Source: an uncultured Lachnospiraceae bacterium (GTDB lineage Bacteria > Bacillota > Clostridia > Lachnospirales > Lachnospiraceae). Taken from it: a stretch of 8,766 bases of DNA. Below, piece by piece: positions 4,808 through 8,766 of the stretch; position 1 is the first letter of the stretch; the number at the start of each line of letters is the position of its first letter. Location: positions 1 to 8,766 of the forward strand of contig CAMWYL010000121.1 in the NCBI GenBank assembly GCA_947178465.1, read 5' to 3'. The position numbers and the translations under genes were made by a program. The notes below the pieces were generated by a model that saw only the letters and a program-made list of their open reading frames with translations, was not told the DNA's origin and did no database searches.

Positions 4808-5506
4808 ATGAGCAATGAGCTTTTATTGATTTTGAATGTGATCTTTCTGTACATGTGTGTTGTTCTTTTCTATCGTTTTCTGGGAAAGTCGGGACTGTAC
4901 TGCTGGACAGTGCTCGCGACCATCGCCGCGAATATTGAGGTTCTGATTGTGGTAAATGCCTTTGGCATGGAGCAGACGCTCGGGAATATCCTGTTCGCGT
5001 CCACCTTCCTTGTGACGGATATCCTGAGTGAAACGGAGGGGAAGCGTGCCGCAAACAAGGCAGTCCTTATCGGCGTGCTTACCTCCGGCGTTTTCGTCCT
5101 GATCTCGCAATCATGGATGCTTTATACCCCCAACGGGAACGATTGGGCTTCTCCCGCGATTGCGTCTGTTTTTTCCAACACGCCGCGTCTGATGCTCAGC
5201 AGCATTATCGTCTACGCCATTGTACAGGCCTTTGATGTTTTCGCTTATCACGCAATCTGGGCGAAGACCACGAAGCTCTGCAACGATTCCAAGCGGTTTT
5301 TGTGGCTTCGAAATAACGGCTCCACACTGGTTTCGCAGTTCTTCAACACCCTGCTGTATACCTTTGCCGCATTCTGGGGCATTTACGAGACGAAAACCCT
5401 GATGAATATCGTATTTTCAAGCTATGTAATTTTCATCTTCACCAGCCTTTTGGACACGCCTGCGGTCTATATCGCAAGAAAGCTATCGCCACGCGTCCGA
5501 AAGTAG
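4808..5506 (+). CDS. yhhQ: Queuosine precursor transporter, YhhQ/VUT family
   Basis: A 232-residue membrane protein with about six hydrophobic segments (residues 6-24, 31-51, 58-72, 86-104, 128-149 and 177-215, the last covering two). Family hallmarks are STFLVTDILSETEGK at 65-79 and WLRNNGSTLVSQFFNTLLY at 166-184. Members import preQ0, preQ1 or, in some lineages, queuine for tRNA queuosine modification. An in-frame TTG at 4787 would add seven residues, but the ATG at 4808 is chosen because GGGAG lies 9 nt before it. The gene forms an operon with the radical SAM gene. Its 3' end overlaps the convergent Nudix gene by 24 bp, so transcription from one side may interfere with the other. Confidence 0.88.
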   Translation: MSNELLLILNVIFLYMCVVLFYRFLGKSGLYCWTVLATIAANIEVLIVVNAFGMEQTLGNILFASTFLVTDILSETEGKRAANKAVLIGVLTSGVFVLISQSWMLYTPNGNDWASPAIASVFSNTPRLMLSSIIVYAIVQAFDVFAYHAIWAKTTKLCNDSKRFLWLRNNGSTLVSQFFNTLLYTFAAFWGIYETKTLMNIVFSSYVIFIFTSLLDTPAVYIARKLSPRVRK

Positions 5507-5513
5507 CTTTTTA
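5479..5513 (+). terminator. Possible terminator spanning the convergent stop codons
   Basis: AAAGCTA (5479-5485) and TAGCTTT (5504-5510) form a 7-bp stem with an 18-nt loop, followed on the plus strand by TTT and ATT. The TAG stop of yhhQ and the TAG stop of the opposing Nudix gene lie in the two arms. The stem is short and AT-rich, so this is tentative. Confidence 0.3.
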
Positions 5514-6055
5514 TTGAGCTTTGTATATATCCGGTCCACCATCCAAGGCTCCGAGCATGCCTCCAACGCCTCCTCTAACAAAAACCACTTGACGCCGCTG
5601 TTTTCATCAGGCTTGACGCGGAGTATCTCCTGCTCGTCCGCCTCCAAAAGATATGTAACATTTAAATGCAGGTGCGACGACACATAGCTTCCCTTCTTTA
5701 TATGTCCGTCAACCGTCAGTATTTCAACGGAAAAAATCTTATCGGATACTGCCCGGATGTCCGTGACTCCCGTCTCCTCCATCGCCTCTCTCTTTGCTAC
5801 CGCAAGCAAATCCGCATCACCGTCGGCGTGTCCCCCTGTCCACGACCAGGAATGATACAGATTGTGATATACCATGAGCACCTTCGTATGCTCCCTGTTT
5901 AACAGCCATGCAGACGCAGAGAAATGAGCAGTTTTATTCTCCCGCGTCAGAATATTCTCCTGTGTCTCCAACAGTCCTAACATGACACTTACGTCATTTT
6001 TCTCCTGCTCGTTATCAGGCGTGTACGCCCGCAGCGCGCTTATCAGTTCTTCCAT
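5483..6055 (-). CDS. Nudix hydrolase
   Basis: A 190-residue hydrolase of nucleoside-diphosphate-linked compounds; the substrate is unknown. The Nudix box lies at residues 75-97, with REAMEETGV at 89-97 supplying the metal-binding glutamates (Glu90, Glu93, Glu94). The first glutamate of the consensus box (position 7) is Ala81 here. HSWSWTGGHADGD just before the box is typical of a subgroup with a WxxTGGHxDGxE-like motif. The ATG at 6055 is preferred over an upstream ATG at 6109, because AAGGAGA sits 8 nt before it and the longer form would overlap the upstream gene by 41 bp. It is the last gene of the leftward operon, 13 nt after the metallopeptidase gene, and converges on yhhQ with a 24-bp overlap. 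Confidence 0.88.
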   Translation of the reverse strand: MEELISALRAYTPDNEQEKNDVSVMLGLLETQENILTRENKTAHFSASAWLLNREHTKVLMVYHNLYHSWSWTGGHADGDADLLAVAKREAMEETGVTDIRAVSDKIFSVEILTVDGHIKKGSYVSSHLHLNVTYLLEADEQEILRVKPDENSGVKWFLLEEALEACSEPWMVDRIYTKLNKKLLSDAWR

Positions 6056-6068
6056 AGATTTTATCTCC

Positions 6069-6620
6069 TTATCGGTTGATACAGCCTCCGTTTTCCTTGA
6101 GCCACGCACGCCGCTCCTTATAATCAGGAATCACATGCGCAACTTCCTGCCAAAACGCGGCAGAATGGTTCATTTCCTTGCGGTGACACAGCTCATGAAC
6201 CACCACGTAATCCTGAATCTCAGGGGGCATCAGCATCAGCAGGCAGTTGAAATTCAGATTCCCCTTGCTGCTGCAGCTCCCCCAGCGAGTCCTTTGGCTT
6301 CGTATTGTGATGCGCCCATAATCTACCCCTATCACTGCCGCAAAATACGCAACCCGTTCCGGCAGCAGCGCCTTCGCCCTTCGGGAAAGCTCTCCAAGCT
6401 GCTCCTGCGTAATGGGAGGCCGGCATTGTCTCTGCTCCTTACGCGCCCGCGCCTCCGCCTGCTTCTGCACGATCCAATCCCTTTTCCTGTCAACAAACTG
6501 CCTGACTGTCGCAGTGGGCACACGATAAGGCGCACGCACGATGACCTTGGCCTCCTGCGTTACCTCCAACGATATTGTTTTCCGATTACTGCGGCGCAGC
6601 TCTATATCAAAACCATCCAT
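6069..6620 (-). CDS. YgjP-type zinc metallopeptidase (M48/DUF45 family)
   Basis: A 183-residue soluble protein with the zinc motif HELCHRKEMNH at 142-152 (His142, Glu143, His146 and a third His152). It is preceded by the family-specific block TRWGSCSSKGNLNFN at 111-125, and the C-terminal helix region ends PDYKERRAWLKENG. There is no membrane segment or signal peptide, so it should act in the cytoplasm; physiological substrates of this family are poorly known. The ATG at 6620 lies 14 bp inside the end of the upstream regulator gene, and AAGGA directly abuts the ATG, so initiation is probably coupled to translation of the regulator. All catalytic residues are present. Confidence 0.88.
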   Translation of the reverse strand: MDGFDIELRRSNRKTISLEVTQEAKVIVRAPYRVPTATVRQFVDRKRDWIVQKQAEARARKEQRQCRPPITQEQLGELSRRAKALLPERVAYFAAVIGVDYGRITIRSQRTRWGSCSSKGNLNFNCLLMLMPPEIQDYVVVHELCHRKEMNHSAAFWQEVAHVIPDYKERRAWLKENGGCINR

Positions 6621-6921
6621 TCCTTCGCTCTTTAATTCCCGCGTCCCGGGCCTCCTCCAATGTCATCTTGCAATAATAATATTTCCGAAAACCTTTGCGT
6701 TTCCTTCCAACCAATCCCTTCTTCCTCAGACGGTCCAGAAAGGCAGTGCCGTTTGTCGTTGTCCACCTTCTGCGATAAATCTCATATACCTTGTCTATAA
6801 CCTCTTCCGCCGTAAAGAATTCACCGATATCCGGCTGCCACACACACCGCATTATCAAGCTCTCACACGGAGTAAGGATTATCTGCGTATCCTGTTCCTC
6901 CCTGCCCTTCCAATTCTCCAT
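6607..6921 (-). CDS. BlaI/MecI-type winged-helix regulator (short form)
   Basis: A 104-residue protein resembling the DNA-binding half of BlaI, MecI and CopY repressors. The region from LTPCESLIMRCVWQ through FTAEEVIDKVYE, RRWTTTNGTAFLDRLRKKGLV and RKGFRKYYY (about 16-83) reproduces the family layout of the winged helix. Only about 20 residues follow, where BlaI and MecI carry a dimerisation domain, so this is shorter than the 120-128 residues usual for the family. The start ATG at 6921 has AAAGGAG about 6 nt upstream. It is first in an operon with the metallopeptidase and Nudix genes. The promoter overlaps a perfect dyad, so autorepression is likely. Confidence 0.75.
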   Translation of the reverse strand: MENWKGREEQDTQIILTPCESLIMRCVWQPDIGEFFTAEEVIDKVYEIYRRRWTTTNGTAFLDRLRKKGLVGRKRKGFRKYYYCKMTLEEARDAGIKERRNGWF

Positions 6922-6965
6922 AAATCTCTCCTTTGCCTGCCTGATTTTGTCTGCCTACAATACTA

Positions 6966-6995
6966 ATCTTAACATATTGTGCTAATATTCACAAT
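6966..6995 (-). promoter_or_regulatory. Promoter with overlapping dyad upstream of the BlaI-like operon
   Basis: On the leftward strand TTGTGA (6994-6989) and TAAGAT (6971-6966) are 17 nt apart, each matching consensus 4 of 6. The perfect dyad ATTGTG-N8-CACAAT (6976-6995) covers the -35 box and most of the spacer, an arrangement expected of a repressor operator. The obvious candidate ligand is the BlaI-like product of the first gene. Confidence 0.5.
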
Positions 6996-7220
6996 GCCGT
7001 AAATTCCGGCATCCTGCCTGATTACCATATAAGCTATCGCAGTCTTCACAGGATAAATTCTTCATCCGGCGGGAAGCAGTATACGATATTTTAATTATGA
7101 ATGTAATCTATTATATCATCTGTTATTTCTCTGCTTCTGTCAATAGATTTCACTTCATTTGTCATCAAATTATCTCTTTTATCTTTCCTATTTAAACTAT
7201 ATTTTAAACAGAAAGCCCCG
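6996..7220 (-). other. Intergenic stretch after valS
   Basis: I see no convincing gene or intrinsic terminator here. On the leftward strand there is a TTGACA (7143-7138) and a TATAAT (7115-7110), but they are 22 nt apart, too far for a standard promoter. A GATGAT lies at the correct 17-nt spacing. A short dyad, TGCCG / CGGCA, lies at about 6995-7011. A 24-codon ORF from the ATG at 7165 has only a weak ribosome site. Confidence 0.4.
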
Positions 7221-8766
7221 TCAATTCCTAATTCGTATTTTTTCCGCACCGGTGCATGCCATGATGTCCGGTTTTGATTTTTCATAGAAATTCCGGAAGC
7301 GTTCAGGACATATGATTGTCAACTCGGGGAGGGTATCCTTCATGGACATCTGCTTTTCCGTTTTGGCTTTCCGAACATCTGCAATCAGCTCTTTCATATG
7401 CTCACCAAACTCCAGATACCGATTATCGCTTTCCCTTGACGACCAGAGTGTCTGATGCAGCGAGACTTCCTTTTCCCGGCTTCTGTAAAAGCTCTGATAA
7501 ATATAGTCGGTCACATACGGCGTGTATATGGCATACAGCTTCAAAATCCCCAGCAGACTGTCGTATAACGCAATCTGTCCGGAATATCGCTGTGCCCGGC
7601 CATGCTTCTGAGGTTGGTACAGCCGCTCCTTCGCGATTTCAATATAATAATCACAGAAGTCCTTCCAAAACAAGGCATCAATCTCATGTCTGGCCTGACC
7701 GATTTCATAGTCCTCCAACAGGGACGCCGCCTTTTTCTGTGTTTCATTAACACGTTCCAAAATCCATCGGTCAACCGGAAGCAGTGCCTCCATGTCATAC
7801 TGCTCGGGCTTTTCAAAATCCTCCAGCTGCATCATTGCGAATTTTGACGCGTTATAAAGTTTATTGATAAAGCGCTTGGAGATTTTCAGCTCCTCCTCGC
7901 TGAAAAAGGTATCTGTCCCAAGCTTGCTGCTTGCCGCCCAATAGCGGATTACGTCTGCCGAATGCTCCTCTATCAGCATCAACGGAGAATTGGCATCGTT
8001 ATTTTTGGATTTACTGATTTTTTCGCCAGGTTTTGCCAGAACAAACCCACTGATCATAATGTCCCTCCAAGGTATCCGGTCGGTATGATACAGACTCCTG
8101 ACAATGGAATAAAATGCCCATGTTCGGATAATCTCATGCGCCTGACACCGCATTCCCATCGGAAGAATCTCACTCGATATGTCATCCTTCTCACCATATC
8201 TTGCATTGATCAGCGTTGTCACCGAGGAGGTCGCCCACGTGTCGAAGACCGCCTCCTCAGGAATAAAGGCATCACAGCCGCATTCACAGGGCTTTAACGG
8301 CCGGCTCTCCAGAGGATTTACGGGGAGCTGCTCCTCCTGCGCAAATATCGGCTTTTTACACGCCTGACAATACCAAACGGGAAACGGAACGCCAAAATAC
8401 CGCTGCCTGGAAATACACCAATCCCATTTCAGATTCTCCACCCAAATTCTATATCGGTTCTTCATATGTGCCGGATGCCAGTTGATATCGTCGGCCGCCT
8501 TCAGAAACCGTTCCTTTTCCGACAGCACGTCGATGTACCACTGCTTTGACGGAATAAACTCCACCTCGTTGCCGCAGCGCTCGTGAATCGCAACCATGTG
8601 GTCAAGCTCCTCCTGCTTTACCAAAAGCTTCTTTTCCCGCAGAAGCGTCAGTATGTGCCCGCGCGCCTCCCGGACGTTCATTCCGCCTATATACGGAATC
8701 TGTTCTTCAATATTACCGTCCGGCAGAATAATTTTTTTGTAGGGCAGATTATGCTTACGGCACCAC
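7221..8766 (-). CDS. valS: Valine--tRNA ligase, archaeal-like type (5' end outside window)
   Basis: A class I aminoacyl-tRNA synthetase that attaches valine to tRNA-Val. The window holds the last 514 codons; the frame is open from base 8765, so the ATG at 8681 is internal, and the HIGH motif lies off the right edge. Visible in order are HERCGNEVEFIPSKQWYI, the block WDWCISRQRYFGVPFPVWYC with a Cys-rich zinc site (CQAC and CECGC), FDTWATSSVT, GMRCQAHEIIRTWAFY, the signature loop KISKS (in place of KMSKS) at about 8021-8007, RYWAASSKLGTD, and an anticodon-binding domain. DTWATSS and WCISRQRYFG characterise the archaeal-like ValS group; ordinary bacterial ValS has DTWFSSAL and RQLWWG. The C-terminal coiled-coil arm of bacterial ValS is missing. 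IleS is the main alternative, less likely from these motifs. It may be a second ValS. Confidence 0.82.
   Translation of the reverse strand, partial: WCRKHNLPYKKIILPDGNIEEQIPYIGGMNVREARGHILTLLREKKLLVKQEELDHMVAIHERCGNEVEFIPSKQWYIDVLSEKERFLKAADDINWHPAHMKNRYRIWVENLKWDWCISRQRYFGVPFPVWYCQACKKPIFAQEEQLPVNPLESRPLKPCECGCDAFIPEEAVFDTWATSSVTTLINARYGEKDDISSEILPMGMRCQAHEIIRTWAFYSIVRSLYHTDRIPWRDIMISGFVLAKPGEKISKSKNNDANSPLMLIEEHSADVIRYWAASSKLGTDTFFSEEELKISKRFINKLYNASKFAMMQLEDFEKPEQYDMEALLPVDRWILERVNETQKKAASLLEDYEIGQARHEIDALFWKDFCDYYIEIAKERLYQPQKHGRAQRYSGQIALYDSLLGILKLYAIYTPYVTDYIYQSFYRSREKEVSLHQTLWSSRESDNRYLEFGEHMKELIADVRKAKTEKQMSMKDTLPELTIICPERFRNFYEKSKPDIMACTGAEKIRIRN

Noticed and set aside
7091..7285. 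64-codon frame overlapping the 3' end of valS
   Set aside because: Its first third lies antiphase inside valS. The internal ATG at 7165 gives just 24 codons with a weak ribosome site.

Overview
The window looks like chromosomal DNA of an anaerobic Firmicute, most likely a Lachnospiraceae-type Clostridium relative. The signs are strong AGGAGG-type ribosome sites, a two-permease ABC-2 exporter, a radical SAM gene beside a queuosine-precursor transporter, a short BlaI/MecI-type repressor, a clostridial short MutS-like N-terminus, and intergenic DNA that is AT-richer than the genes. The taxonomic call is inference; there is no rRNA or tRNA gene.

Layout. Positions 1-2837 read leftward: an ABC-2 exporter operon (ATPase 1890-2837, permease 1103-1897, permease 262-1053), then the first 58 codons of a MutS-family gene that runs off the left edge. 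Positions 2838-3924 are the accessory part, and all recognisable signals there also face left. They are a 63-codon hypothetical gene with a near-consensus promoter set among two interleaved dyads, three tandem copies of an 81-96 nt element (conserved tract, variable palindrome, intrinsic terminator), a perfect-consensus promoter (TTGACA-17-TATAAT), a candidate 56-codon cysteine-rich ORF, and three successive terminator-like hairpins just upstream of the ABC operon.

Positions 3967-5513 read rightward. An extended -10 promoter and a leader hairpin lead into a radical SAM gene (probable queuine lyase, QueL-like) and a YhhQ-family queuosine-precursor transporter, which together suggest salvage of queuine or preQ1. 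The transporter converges on, and overlaps by 24 bp, a leftward three-gene operon (5483-6921): a short BlaI-like regulator, a YgjP-type HExxH metallopeptidase and a Nudix hydrolase. This operon is preceded by a promoter that overlaps a perfect dyad. The right end (7221-8766) is the C-terminal two thirds or so of a valyl-tRNA synthetase of the archaeal-like type, with its start outside the window.

The most unusual parts are the tandem covarying terminator-bearing repeats with the small transcription unit beside them (3064-3625), and the interleaved dyads at the divergent promoter region (3868-3920). The BlaI-like plus HExxH-protease pairing without a BlaR1-like membrane sensor is a secondary candidate.
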